NCBI RefSeq assembly: GCF_900110575.1 | Contig: NZ_FOEF01000003.1 | Span: 248,001-312,000, forward strand | Reading direction: 5' to 3' | Source of the DNA: Amycolatopsis saalfeldensis | GTDB lineage: Bacteria > Actinomycetota > Actinomycetes > Mycobacteriales > Pseudonocardiaceae | DNA length: 64,000 bases | Part shown: positions 1 through 8,130 of the stretch, piece after piece | Layout of the letters: the number at the start of each line of letters is the position of its first letter | Numbering within the stretch: position 1 is the first letter of the stretch | Made by a program: the position numbers and the translations under genes | The notes under the pieces: model-generated | Told to the model about the DNA's origin: nothing | The model's input: only the letters and a program-made list of their open reading frames with translations | Database searches by the model: none

Positions 1-511
1 CGTCGCCGCTGGAGTCCTTGAGCCCGGCCAGCACCCCGGCCTCGGCCAGGTCGAGCACCAGGTTCCGGTCGAGCTTGGTGTGCACGGCGACCGGGATGTC
101 GTAGGCGAAGATCGGCAGCGCGGTCCGCTCGTGCAGCAGCCGGAAATGCCGGTCGACCTCGGCCACGTGCGTGCGCGTGTAGTACGGCGCGGTGATCACG
201 ACCGCGTCGGCGCCGGCCGCCTCGGCGGTCTTCACGTGCTCGGCGACGCGCTGGGTCGTCATGTCGATACAGCCCGCGAGTACCGGCACCCGGCCGGCGA
301 CCTGGTCCACGGCCGTCTCGATGACCACGCGGCGCTGGGCGTCGGGGATGAACGCGACCTCGCCGGAGGAGCCGAGCACGAAGACGCCGTGCACGCCCGC
401 GTCGAGCTGGAATTCGATGTGCCGGCGCAGCGATTCGGTGTCGACGGTGAAGTCGTCGGCGAAGGGCGTGCACAGGGGCGGGATGATGCCGGCGAACTTC
501 TTCGCGGTCAT
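1..511 (-). CDS. DapA-family (dihydrodipicolinate synthase / N-acetylneuraminate lyase) protein, C-terminus cut by window edge
   Basis: Reading from the ATG at 511 leftwards gives about 170 residues starting MTAKKFAGIIPPLCTPF, with the family's GVFVLGSSGEV segment, the PYYTRTH stretch and a late LKDSSGD, where Lys is the Schiff-base residue of class I aldolase-type lyases. The TIM-barrel protein would be about 300 residues, so the C-terminal half lies outside the window. The start overlaps the stop of the upstream ATPase gene by 4 nt (ATGA), so it is the last visible gene of the peptide-transport operon. The true substrate (a keto-acid or keto-sugar) cannot be told from sequence; a catabolic lyase for the imported compound is an inference. 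Confidence 0.85.
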   Translation of the reverse strand, partial: MTAKKFAGIIPPLCTPFADDFTVDTESLRRHIEFQLDAGVHGVFVLGSSGEVAFIPDAQRRVVIETAVDQVAGRVPVLAGCIDMTTQRVAEHVKTAEAAGADAVVITAPYYTRTHVAEVDRHFRLLHERTALPIFAYDIPVAVHTKLDRNLVLDLAEAGVLAGLKDSSGD

Positions 512-1473
512 GAGGCGTTCACTCCGGTGAGGGTCTCTGGGTGGATGCAGCGGTAGGCGTGCCCGCCGGCTTCGGACAGCGGTGGCAGCGTTGCCGCGCA
601 CTCGTCCGTGGCCTTCGGGCACCGGGTGTGGAACGGGCAGCCGGGCGGCGGCGCCGTCGCGGACGGGACGGGTCCACTGAGGACGATCGGCTCGACCGGG
701 TGCAGCAGGCTCGGCGTGGCCGAGAACAGCGCCCGGGTGTACGGATGCCTTGCGCCGCCGGGAAGATCGGCGGCCGGCGCGGTCTCGACGACGCGGCCGA
801 GGTACATCGTCACGATCCGGTCGCTCATCCGCCGCACGGTCTGGATGTCGTGCGAGACGAAGACCATCGCGAGCCCGAGCCGGTCACGCAGGTCGATCAG
901 CAGGTTCAGGATCTGCGCGCGGACCGAGACGTCCAGCGCGGACGTCGGCTCGTCCGCCACCAGCAGCTCCGGGCCCAGCGCGAGGGCCCGGGCGATGGCG
1001 ACGCGCTGGCGCTGCCCGCCGGACAGCTGCGAAGGCACGGCGTCGGCCACGCTGGACGGCAGCCCGACCAGGCCCATCAGCTCGCGCACGCGCTCCTCGC
1101 GTCCGGCGGGGGAGCCGACGTGGTGCACGTCGAGCGGGTCGCGCAGGATCTTCGCGACCGGAAGCCGCCGGTTCAGCGCGGTGGACGGGTCCTGGAAGAT
1201 CATCCCGACCCGGCGCCCGACGTCGGCCGCCCGTAGCTCCGCGAGCGGCTTTCCCTGGTAGCGAACGGTTCCCGAGGTCGGGTGTTGCAGCCCGACCAGC
1301 ACCTTGGCCAGCGTGGACTTGCCGCAGCCGGACTCGCCGACCACGCCCACGGTCTCGCCCGCCGAGATGGTCAGGTTCGCGTCCGTGAGCGCGTACACGC
1401 TGTCGCGCCCGAACAGGCCGGCTCCGCGGATTCGGTGCACCACATGCACACCGTCGACTTCGACGAGACTCAT
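508..1473 (-). CDS. Oligopeptide ABC transporter ATP-binding protein (OppF/DppF type)
   Basis: A 321-residue ATPase with Walker A GESGCGKST near residue 47, a Q-loop in MIFQDPSTALN, the signature LSGGQRQRVAIARAL, Walker B LLVADEPTSALD and H-loop VFVSHD. The C-terminal tail has the Cys-rich GCPFHTRCP pattern typical of Opp/Dpp ATPases. It would power dipeptide or oligopeptide uptake with the fused permease-ATPase encoded just upstream. The ATG overlaps the preceding stop by 4 nt, and its own stop overlaps the DapA-family start by 4 nt, so translation is probably coupled. Confidence 0.9.
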   Translation of the reverse strand: MSLVEVDGVHVVHRIRGAGLFGRDSVYALTDANLTISAGETVGVVGESGCGKSTLAKVLVGLQHPTSGTVRYQGKPLAELRAADVGRRVGMIFQDPSTALNRRLPVAKILRDPLDVHHVGSPAGREERVRELMGLVGLPSSVADAVPSQLSGGQRQRVAIARALALGPELLVADEPTSALDVSVRAQILNLLIDLRDRLGLAMVFVSHDIQTVRRMSDRIVTMYLGRVVETAPAADLPGGARHPYTRALFSATPSLLHPVEPIVLSGPVPSATAPPPGCPFHTRCPKATDECAATLPPLSEAGGHAYRCIHPETLTGVNAS

Positions 1474-3446
1474 ACCTGCGCTCCTTCCGCGATCGCGGGT
1501 GCCGTGCGCTCGGCCGGGTAATGGCAGGCGACGACGTGGTCGGCACTGTCCCCGGCCCGCTCCGGCGCCACCTCGAAGCAGTGCCCGCGCGCCGCCGGGC
1601 AGCGGGCGGCGAACCGGCAGCCGGGCGGGAAGTCCGCCGGTGCCGGGACCACGCCCTTGATCTGGGTGAGCGTGGCCTCGTGCTCCTCCAGCGACAGCAC
1701 CGCGCCGAGCAGGCCGCGGGTGTAGTGGTGGCGCGGCGAGCCGATCACCTGCGCGGTGGCCCCGGTCTCGGCCACCTGCCCCCCGTACATCACCACCACG
1801 CGGTCCGCGATATCCGAGACCAGCGCGAGGTCGTGCGACACCAGGATCAGCGCGAAGCCCAGCTCCTCCTGCAACCGCAGCAGCAGCGCGATGATCTGCG
1901 CCTGCACGGTCACGTCGAGCGCGGTGGTCGGCTCGTCGGCCACGATCAGCTGCGGGCTGCGGGACAGCGCCATCGCGATCAGCACCCGCTGGCGCTGGCC
2001 GCCGGACAGCTCGTGCGGGTACGCGCGCAGCGTCCGGCCGGGGTCGAGGTTCACCAGTTCCAGCAGCTCTTCCGGGGTGCGCGTGCCGCCGCGGCGGGTG
2101 AACTGCTTGAGCTGCGCGCGGATCGTCATCGCCGGGTTCAGCGAGCTGAGCGCGTCCTGATAGACCATCGAGATGTCGTGGCCGAGGTGACGGCGGCGGG
2201 TGCCGGGCTTCATGGTGAGCAGGTCTTCGCCGTCGAACAGGATCTCTCCGGAAAGCCTCGCGGCGGTGGGCTGGAGCCCCATGACGGAAAGCGCGGTGAG
2301 CGACTTGCCGCAGCCGGACTCGCCGATCAGCCCCAGCACCTCGCCGGCCCGGACGGTGAACGACACATCGTCCACCACGTTCACGCCGTCATGCCGCCCG
2401 GGGAAGCCGATGGCGAGGTGCTTCACCTCCAGCACCGCCGGTCGCCCGGTCAGGTCACGCGCCTTGGCCGCCAGCCGTTCCCCGGCCTCCAGCAGGCCCG
2501 CGATCGGCAGCACCGGGGCAGGGTTTTCGGTGCCCGCGATGGCTTTCTCGATCTCCTGCGCCACCGCGCCCGGTTTGGCGCCGCGGCCCGAGGGCGCCGC
2601 CCACGCGTCGGAGATGCCCTCGGACAGGACGTTCAGCGCCAGCACCGTGATCAGGATCAGCAGGCCGGGGAACAGCGTCGCCCACCAGCCGCCGGTCAGC
2701 ACCAGGTCCTTGCCGTCGGCCAGCACCGAGCCCCACGACGGGTCCGGCGGCCGGATGCCCGCGCCGATGAACGAGAGCGACGCCTCGAACACGATCGCGT
2801 CGGCCACCGTCACCGTGCAGTACACCAGGATCGGTGCGGCGGTGTTGACCGCGATGTGCCGGGTGAGGATGAAGAGCCGCTTCGCGCCGATCACGCGCTC
2901 GGCGGCCACGTAGTCCTCGCCGTACTGCGCGAGCACGTTCGCCCGCACCACCCGGGCCACCGACGGCATGTTCAGGAAGCCGATCGCGAGGATCAGCACC
3001 AGGATGCCGTGGCCGAACACGGCGACCAGCACCGCGGCCAGCGCGATGCCGGGGAACGCCATGATCACGTCCAGCACGCGCATCACCACGGCGTCGGTCC
3101 GGCGCCCGGAGGTCGCCGCGAAGGAGCCGATCACCACTCCCGTGAGGAGCGCGAGCAGGGTGGCGCCGAGGCCGATCGCGAGCGACCAGCGGGTGCCGGC
3201 CACCAGGCGGGAGAAGACGTCCCGGCCGGACTGGTCGGTGCCGAACCAGTGCGCGGCGCTCGGGCCGCCGGTGTCGGTGCTGAGCGCGTCCGGGTTGTGC
3301 GTGGCCAGCACCGTGCCGAGGATCGCGACGAGCACCAGCAGCGCGAGCACGCCGAGCGCGACCCATGACGTCGTCGGGAGCCTGCGGAACCGGATGCCCG
3401 GGCGGGCCAGGCGCGCGGTCAGGTTCGGGCGGATCACCGGGCGCAT
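1470..3446 (-). CDS. Fused DppC-type permease and DppD-type ATPase
   Basis: A 658-residue protein. Residues about 1-300 are an inner-membrane permease with several hydrophobic helices, the HWFGTDQSGRDVFSRL segment and the EAA-loop region typical of DppC. Residues about 340-640 form a complete ATPase with [40 protein letters not shown] and a Cys-rich tail. The frame is continuous and no internal start with a Shine-Dalgarno sequence replaces it, so it appears to be a real fusion. The start ATG shares one base with the upstream permease stop (TGATG). The open frame continues upstream of 3446, but that part is antiparallel or out-of-frame shadow of the permease and binding protein and is not part of this gene. 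Confidence 0.85.
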   Translation of the reverse strand: MRPVIRPNLTARLARPGIRFRRLPTTSWVALGVLALLVLVAILGTVLATHNPDALSTDTGGPSAAHWFGTDQSGRDVFSRLVAGTRWSLAIGLGATLLALLTGVVIGSFAATSGRRTDAVVMRVLDVIMAFPGIALAAVLVAVFGHGILVLILAIGFLNMPSVARVVRANVLAQYGEDYVAAERVIGAKRLFILTRHIAVNTAAPILVYCTVTVADAIVFEASLSFIGAGIRPPDPSWGSVLADGKDLVLTGGWWATLFPGLLILITVLALNVLSEGISDAWAAPSGRGAKPGAVAQEIEKAIAGTENPAPVLPIAGLLEAGERLAAKARDLTGRPAVLEVKHLAIGFPGRHDGVNVVDDVSFTVRAGEVLGLIGESGCGKSLTALSVMGLQPTAARLSGEILFDGEDLLTMKPGTRRRHLGHDISMVYQDALSSLNPAMTIRAQLKQFTRRGGTRTPEELLELVNLDPGRTLRAYPHELSGGQRQRVLIAMALSRSPQLIVADEPTTALDVTVQAQIIALLLRLQEELGFALILVSHDLALVSDIADRVVVMYGGQVAETGATAQVIGSPRHHYTRGLLGAVLSLEEHEATLTQIKGVVPAPADFPPGCRFAARCPAARGHCFEVAPERAGDSADHVVACHYPAERTAPAIAEGAQV

Positions 3447-4405
3447 CACGAGTGGCTCCTCAGCCGCGGGTTGGCGATCAGGTAGAGCACGTCGACGATC
3501 AGGTTCACCAGCACGAAGCCCACGGCGATCGTGATCACGAAGCCCTGCACCTTGGCGGTGTCGCCGTCCTGCACGGCCTGGATCATGTTCTGCCCCATGC
3601 CGGGCAGCGCGAACATCGTCTCGATCACCACGGCCCCGCCGAGCAGGTAGCCGACCCGCAAGCCCAGCACGGTCAACGGGTTCACGAGCGCGTTTCGCAG
3701 CACGTTGCGGCCCACCACGACCACCGGCGGCAGGCCGCCGCCGCGCGCGGTGCGCACGTAGTCCTTGTCCAGCTCCTCCACCATCGACGTGCGGATCACG
3801 CGCGTCAGCTGCGCGGCCACCGGCAGCGACAGCGAAATCGCGGGCAGGGCCAGCGAGTTGAGCCAGCCGGAGAACGAGTCGGCCGGGCTGACGTAACCAC
3901 TGGTGGGGAACAGGCCCTGGCCCACCGCGAGCCACTGCACGAGCAGCAGCGCGATCCAGAACGCGGGCGCCGCGACCCCCGCGAGCGTGACCACCCGGAT
4001 CAGGTGATCCGGCCAGCGGTCGCGGAACAGCGCCGAGGTCACGCCGAGCACGATCGACAGCACCAGCGCGATCAGCAGGCCGAGCAGGGTCAGCTGCACG
4101 GTGAGCGGGAGCGCGGTGGCGATGGTCTGCCCGACCGGCTCCTTGGTGATCACGCTGGTGCCGAAGTCGCCTTGCAGCAGGTGCCAGACGAAGTGCACGT
4201 ACTGCAGCGGCAGCGGGTCCAGCAGGCCGTTGTCGGCCCGGAACTGCTGCAGCTGCGCGGCGGTGGCGTTCGCCCCGTTGAACGCGGCCAGCGCCGGGTC
4301 GACGGGGGAGAAGCGCATCACGATGAACACGAACAGGATCACGCCGAGCAGCAGCGGGATCAGGGCGAGGATGCGGCCGGCCAGCATCCGCACGACAACG
4401 GTCAC
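3446..4405 (-). CDS. Oligopeptide ABC transporter permease (DppB/OppB type)
   Basis: A 319-residue integral membrane protein. The N-terminal helix (RILALIPLLLGVILFVFIV) is followed by the DppB-type periplasmic loop with LPLTVQLTLLGL and the C-terminal coupling segment EELDKDYVRTARGGG, then GMGQNMIQAV. It forms the transmembrane pore with the permease half of the next gene. The GTG start has GGAGA 8 nt upstream; an in-frame ATG lies at 4387 but has poorer spacing. It follows the binding protein by 15 nt. Confidence 0.9.
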   Translation of the reverse strand: MTVVVRMLAGRILALIPLLLGVILFVFIVMRFSPVDPALAAFNGANATAAQLQQFRADNGLLDPLPLQYVHFVWHLLQGDFGTSVITKEPVGQTIATALPLTVQLTLLGLLIALVLSIVLGVTSALFRDRWPDHLIRVVTLAGVAAPAFWIALLLVQWLAVGQGLFPTSGYVSPADSFSGWLNSLALPAISLSLPVAAQLTRVIRTSMVEELDKDYVRTARGGGLPPVVVVGRNVLRNALVNPLTVLGLRVGYLLGGAVVIETMFALPGMGQNMIQAVQDGDTAKVQGFVITIAVGFVLVNLIVDVLYLIANPRLRSHS

Positions 4406-4420
4406 AGGGGGTCTCCTCGC

Positions 4421-6034
4421 TCAGACCGGCTTGGCCTGGTTCAGGTAGAGGCCGGGGTAACCCTGCGCGCGCACCCCGGTGATGGCCTTCGGGTCCCAGG
4501 CCGTGCCCAGCTGGGTGAAGACGATCGGGTAGATCACCGCCTGCTCGGAGATCCGGTCGAGCAGCTGCTTGTACAGCCCGTTGCGCTTGGCCTCGTCGGT
4601 CTGCTGCGCGGCCTGGTCCTGCAGCGCCAGCAGGGCCTGGGCGTCGGCGTTCGTCCAGCGCGCGTACTTCGTCATCATCAGCGACTGCGCGTCGTAGTAG
4701 TAGCGGATGAGCAGGTCCGGGTCGTTGCCGAACTGCATCGGGTTGTTCGTGGTGGACACGACCTGGAAGTCGCCGCCGTTGTCCAGCTTGGAGAACAGCG
4801 CCTTGGTGTCCTGGGAGTCCAAAGTGGTCTGCACGCCGACGGCGTCCCAGCCCTCCTTGATCACCTTCACGCAGTCGAGCACCAGCGAGGTGTTGGTGGT
4901 GGACAAGGAGATCTTCAGCCCGGTGACGCCGGCCTCGGCGAGCAGCTGCTTGGCCTTCGCCGGGTCGTAGGCGAAGTCCAGCGCGGCCGGCTGCGACTCC
5001 GGCAGCTTCGGGTTGATGAACGACGTGCCCGGGGTGCCGGTGCCGCGCAGGCCGATGTCGATCATCTTCTTCTTGTCGATCGCGTAGTGCAGCGCCTGGC
5101 GCACGCGCTGGTCGCCGAACGGGGCGTGCGCGGTGTTGAACATCAGGTACAGGTTGTTGCCGCCGTCGGCGAACTCGACCGTGCGCCCGGCCTGGCGCAG
5201 CTGATCGGCGTTGGCGGCCGGGATGTTCTCCACGACCTGCGCGTCCGGCTTCGCGCCGGAGATCGCGGCCACCCGCGGGGCGGAGTCCACGATGGACTTC
5301 CACAGCATCTTGTCGTAGGCGGCGGGCCGGCTGCCGTTGTAGGCCGCGAACTTCTCGAACGAGGTGTGGCTCAGCGGCGCCTGCTCGGTGATCTTGTACG
5401 GGCCGGAGCCCACCACCTTGCCGGCCGCGGCGTCGGCCCATTTGCCCTCGTAGACGTGCCGCGGCAGGATCTTGCACGACTGGATGCGCTTGAGCGCGTA
5501 GGGGAAGGGGAACTTCAGCACGAACTCGACGCTGCGGTCGTCGACCTTCTTCACCTCCTTCAGCCACTGGGAGAAGAAGCTGTGGATGAGCACGTTCTCC
5601 TTCTCGTCGAGGGCGCGCGCGTAGGTGAACACCACGTCGTCGGCGGTCACCGGCTGCCCGTCGTGCCACTGGGCGCCGTCGCGCAGCTCGAACTCGATGC
5701 TCGTGCCGCTCACGTCGGCGGGCAGCGCCTTGGCCAGGCCGGGGAAGGGGTCGCGGGTGATCGGGTCACCCTCCACCAGGGACTCGTAGACGTGCAGGAA
5801 GGCGGCCATGGAGAAGGCCGACGCGGTCTGCAGCGGGTCCCAGGACTGATTGTTGCCGTAGCCGACCACCGCGGTGACCAGCCCGGTGGAGCTGCCGGTC
5901 TTGTTGGTCGAGGCGGGACCGCCGCACGCGGCCAGCGTCGACGAGAACGCCGCCGCGGCGCCTGCCAGGCCGGCGTAGCGCAGCAGCGCGCGCCGGTTGA
6001 ACGAAGGGCCGGTCCCCATGGCGGTTCGGGACAT
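4421..6034 (-). CDS. Peptide/solute-binding lipoprotein (SBP family 5), Tat-like signal
   Basis: A 537-residue extracellular substrate-binding protein. The N-terminus carries a twin Arg (NRRALLRYAG) and a lipobox LAAC with the lipidated Cys at residue 37, so Tat export followed by lipid anchoring is likely. The mature part has the SBP_bac_5 features WHDGQPVTADDVVFTYARAL, GSGPYKI and VRQALHYAIDKK. The ATG at 6034 is preferred over an upstream in-frame ATG at 6106 because AGGAGA lies 7 nt upstream and the Tat/lipobox then sits at normal depth. It is first in the operon, divergent from a GntR regulator; a palindrome lies 70-85 nt upstream. Confidence 0.88.
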   Translation of the reverse strand: MSRTAMGTGPSFNRRALLRYAGLAGAAAAFSSTLAACGGPASTNKTGSSTGLVTAVVGYGNNQSWDPLQTASAFSMAAFLHVYESLVEGDPITRDPFPGLAKALPADVSGTSIEFELRDGAQWHDGQPVTADDVVFTYARALDEKENVLIHSFFSQWLKEVKKVDDRSVEFVLKFPFPYALKRIQSCKILPRHVYEGKWADAAAGKVVGSGPYKITEQAPLSHTSFEKFAAYNGSRPAAYDKMLWKSIVDSAPRVAAISGAKPDAQVVENIPAANADQLRQAGRTVEFADGGNNLYLMFNTAHAPFGDQRVRQALHYAIDKKKMIDIGLRGTGTPGTSFINPKLPESQPAALDFAYDPAKAKQLLAEAGVTGLKISLSTTNTSLVLDCVKVIKEGWDAVGVQTTLDSQDTKALFSKLDNGGDFQVVSTTNNPMQFGNDPDLLIRYYYDAQSLMMTKYARWTNADAQALLALQDQAAQQTDEAKRNGLYKQLLDRISEQAVIYPIVFTQLGTAWDPKAITGVRAQGYPGLYLNQAKPV

Positions 6035-6103
6035 AGCGTCTCCTGACTCGATGTTGGTACGCCCACCAGTAAGCTTCAAGCTGCGATTTTGCAAGAGGGA
6101 GGA

Positions 6104-6119
6104 CATGGGACGTCCTATG
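6104..6119. promoter_or_regulatory. Candidate GntR operator, binding-protein side
   Basis: CATGGGACGTCCTATG is palindromic at 14 of 16 positions. Read on the minus strand its core is TAGGACGTCCC, nearly identical to the second site at 6217-6231. It lies in the divergent region upstream of the transporter operon, as expected for the neighbouring FCD-type GntR protein. Assignment to that regulator is inference. Confidence 0.5.
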
Positions 6120-6216
6120 ACTTGGCCGAACCCTAGAACCCGCGGGGGTACCGGTCAAGGGGACCGAAGCACTTTCGCAACCCGGGCGTCACCGCGGGGA
6201 AACAAGCCGGGCATGA

Positions 6217-6231
6217 CGTAGGATGTCCTGG
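6217..6231. promoter_or_regulatory. Candidate GntR operator, regulator side
   Basis: CGTAGGATGTCCTGG contains AGGATGTCCT, a near palindrome sharing TAGGA-Y-GTCC with the site at 6104-6119. It lies about 47 nt upstream of the GntR start, suggesting autoregulation. Confidence 0.45.
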
Positions 6232-6277
6232 CGATGGCGACGGGCCAGCGACCGAAGGACAGCCGGGGAGAGATGTT

Positions 6278-7018
6278 TTGGCGCGCCCTCAACGCAGTGA
6301 AGAGATCACCAAGCGGATCATCGACCTGATCATCGAGCGGGACCTCCCGCCGGGCGCGCCGATGCCCACGGAGCTGAGCCTGATGGACGACATCGGGGTC
6401 AGCCGCAATTCGATCCGGGAGGCGATCAAGGCGCTGCAGGCGCTGGGCATCGTCGAGATCCGGCACGGCTACGGCACCTTCGTCGGCTCCGCGGGCTCCG
6501 AGGCGCTGCAGACCTGGCTGCTGTTCCGCACGCGCACCCGCGGCGCGAGCGACGCCGGTCGGCTGCGCGACCTGCTGGAGGTCCGCGAGATGATCGAGAC
6601 GGAGCTGACCAGCCGCGTCGCGCTGGAGCACCGGCCGGAGCTGATCGGGGAGCTGCAGGCGCGCGTCGCCCGGATGCGCCGCAAGGGCCCCGACTCGGCG
6701 GTGGCCGACCGTGAGTTCCACGACCTCATCTGCGCCGAGGCGGGCTTCGACCTGGCCCGCGAGCTGACCGGCCTGTTCTGGGACGTCTACCGGGCCGCGG
6801 AGGCCGAGCTGGGCGGGCCCCCGACCTCGGCGGCGGGCACCGCGAAACGGCACCAGGCGATCGTCGACGCGCTGGCCGGCGGCGATGCCGAGGCCGCGGC
6901 GGAGGCCGTCCACCGGCACTTCGACGAGGTCCGCAAACGCGCCAAGGCCGGCCGTTACGGCGGCTTCGGCGAGGCCCGTCCGGTGCCCGCGGACCCGGCG
7001 GACGCGGAGTCCGTGTGA
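6278..7018 (+). CDS. GntR family transcriptional regulator (FadR/FCD subfamily)
   Basis: A 246-residue regulator. The N-terminal winged helix holds LPPGAPMPTELSLMDDIGVS followed by RNSIREAIKALQALGIV, a standard GntR DNA-binding domain. The all-helical FCD ligand domain follows, with DREFHDLI and a late HRHFDEVRK supplying metal- or ligand-binding His/Asp. The start is TTG at 6278 with GGGGAGAGA just upstream; the ATG at 6273 is out of frame. It is divergent from the peptide-transport/DapA operon, which it probably represses, and its stop overlaps the next gene. Confidence 0.85.
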   Translation: MARPQRSEEITKRIIDLIIERDLPPGAPMPTELSLMDDIGVSRNSIREAIKALQALGIVEIRHGYGTFVGSAGSEALQTWLLFRTRTRGASDAGRLRDLLEVREMIETELTSRVALEHRPELIGELQARVARMRRKGPDSAVADREFHDLICAEAGFDLARELTGLFWDVYRAAEAELGGPPTSAAGTAKRHQAIVDALAGGDAEAAAEAVHRHFDEVRKRAKAGRYGGFGEARPVPADPADAESV

Positions 7019-7560
7019 GCCTGGAGATCGAGCTGCTGCCGCCTTCGGCCGCGGCGGGCGAGGACCTCGCCGTCACCGCCCTGGTGAACCAGGTGTACGC
7101 GGTCGCCGAGAAGGGCCTGTGGGCCGGGCCGGCGGACCGGACGACGGTCGCCGAGGTGGCCGGGCTGGTGCGCGCCGGGGAGATCGCCGTCGCGCGGCTC
7201 GACGGCCGGACCGTCGGCTGCGTGCGGATCCACCGGCTGGCGGACGGGGCCGGGGAGTTCGGCCTGCTGGCCGCCGCCCCGGACGTGCGGGGCGCGGGCA
7301 TCGGGCGGGCGCTGGTGCGGTTCGCCGAGCAGCGGTGCCGGGCCGATGGATGCGCCGAGATGCAGCTGGAGCTGCTGGTCCCGCGCGACTGGACCCACCC
7401 GTCGAAGGAGTTCCTCGCCGGTTGGTACGGCCGTCTCGGCTACCGCGTGGTGCGCACCTCGACGATCGACGAGGCGTACCCGCATCTGGCCCCGCTGCTG
7501 GCCACCCCGTGCGATTTCCTGGTGTACCGCAAGGATCTCGGGGCCGAGCTCAGCGAGTGA
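7015..7560 (+). CDS. GNAT family N-acetyltransferase
   Basis: A 181-residue acetyltransferase fold protein. The acetyl-CoA binding motif A is seen as APDVRGAGIGRALVRFAE, followed by the LGYRVVRT motif B region. The GTG start overlaps the GntR stop (GTGTGA), so the two are co-transcribed. The acceptor substrate is unknown; co-expression with the regulator of a peptide importer hints at an amine or amino acid acceptor (inference). Its 3' end overlaps the 3' end of the degraded TetR gene on the other strand by 11 nt. Confidence 0.85.
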   Translation: MSLEIELLPPSAAAGEDLAVTALVNQVYAVAEKGLWAGPADRTTVAEVAGLVRAGEIAVARLDGRTVGCVRIHRLADGAGEFGLLAAAPDVRGAGIGRALVRFAEQRCRADGCAEMQLELLVPRDWTHPSKEFLAGWYGRLGYRVVRTSTIDEAYPHLAPLLATPCDFLVYRKDLGAELSE

Positions 7561-8130
7561 CGGCCGCGACGAAGCGCTCGACCACCAGGGCCGCCTCGGC
7601 CGGGTCGAGGTCGCGCCGCGCCAGCTGGAGCAAGAGGCCTTCGACGAGGGAAGCAGTCCCCGCGCGTCGCGGTGCGCGTCGCCGGGGGAGCGGCGGGGTC
7701 GGCTCAGGCGGATGGCCGCGGCGATCGCGTCGGCGAGCTGCCCGGAACCGGCGGACAGGCGCGCCGACATCTCCGGATTCCGTGCCGCGCGGTTCACCAC
7801 GGTCACCCAGGCCAGCACCTGGATCGGCCAGACGTGGCCGGAATCGCCGGCTGTCCCGGGGATCATGCCCTGGAGCACGCGGCGCACGGTCGACTGGGCG
7901 TGTCGCGGGCCGGTCAGCGCGGTGAGCTGGCCGACGCGCTGCTCGTCGAGCATTTCCAGCACTCCGCCGACCGCGTAGTCGAGCAGGTCGTCCGTCCCGG
8001 GGAAGTAGTGCTGGACCGACCCGAGCGACAACCCGGCCTCCGCCGCGACCCGGTGCAGGCCCACCGCGTCCCAGCCTTCGCGGTACGCCAGCCGCCACAG
8101 CGCGGCAGAGTTCAGGGGCTTTCGCGGCAT
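7550..8130 (-). pseudogene. TetR family regulator, frameshifted
   Basis: The N-terminal part starting at 8130 reads ALWRLAYREGWDAVGLHRVA, then EAGLSLGSVQHYF, a clear TetR helix-turn-helix, and continues to about residue 155 (DAHRDARG, near 7660). There the frame runs on into meaningless sequence, whereas the -1/+2 frame supplies the expected C-terminus ASLVEGLLLQLARRDL to VVERFVAAVTR, stopping at 7550. The total span is 581 nt, not a multiple of three. The N-terminus is also shorter than in relatives: little precedes ALWRL. Either a real frameshift mutation or a sequencing error; the neighbouring esterase is also damaged, which favours decay. Confidence 0.75.

Noticed and set aside
3447..5669. 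Extension of the permease-ATPase fusion upstream to 5669
   Set aside because: The region is already coded by the DppB-type permease and binding protein in another frame with better start sites and protein families.
3365..6046. 893-codon plus-strand open frame antisense to the peptide transporter
   Set aside because: It is the complement of clear permease and binding-protein genes; composition is His/Arg/Gly-rich with no domain, typical of high-GC shadow frames.
6055..6068. TGGT-N6-ACCA repeat in the SBP leader as GntR operator
   Set aside because: Spacing differs from FadR-type sites and the inner bases are not symmetric; the two matched GGAYGTCC palindromes are better candidates.
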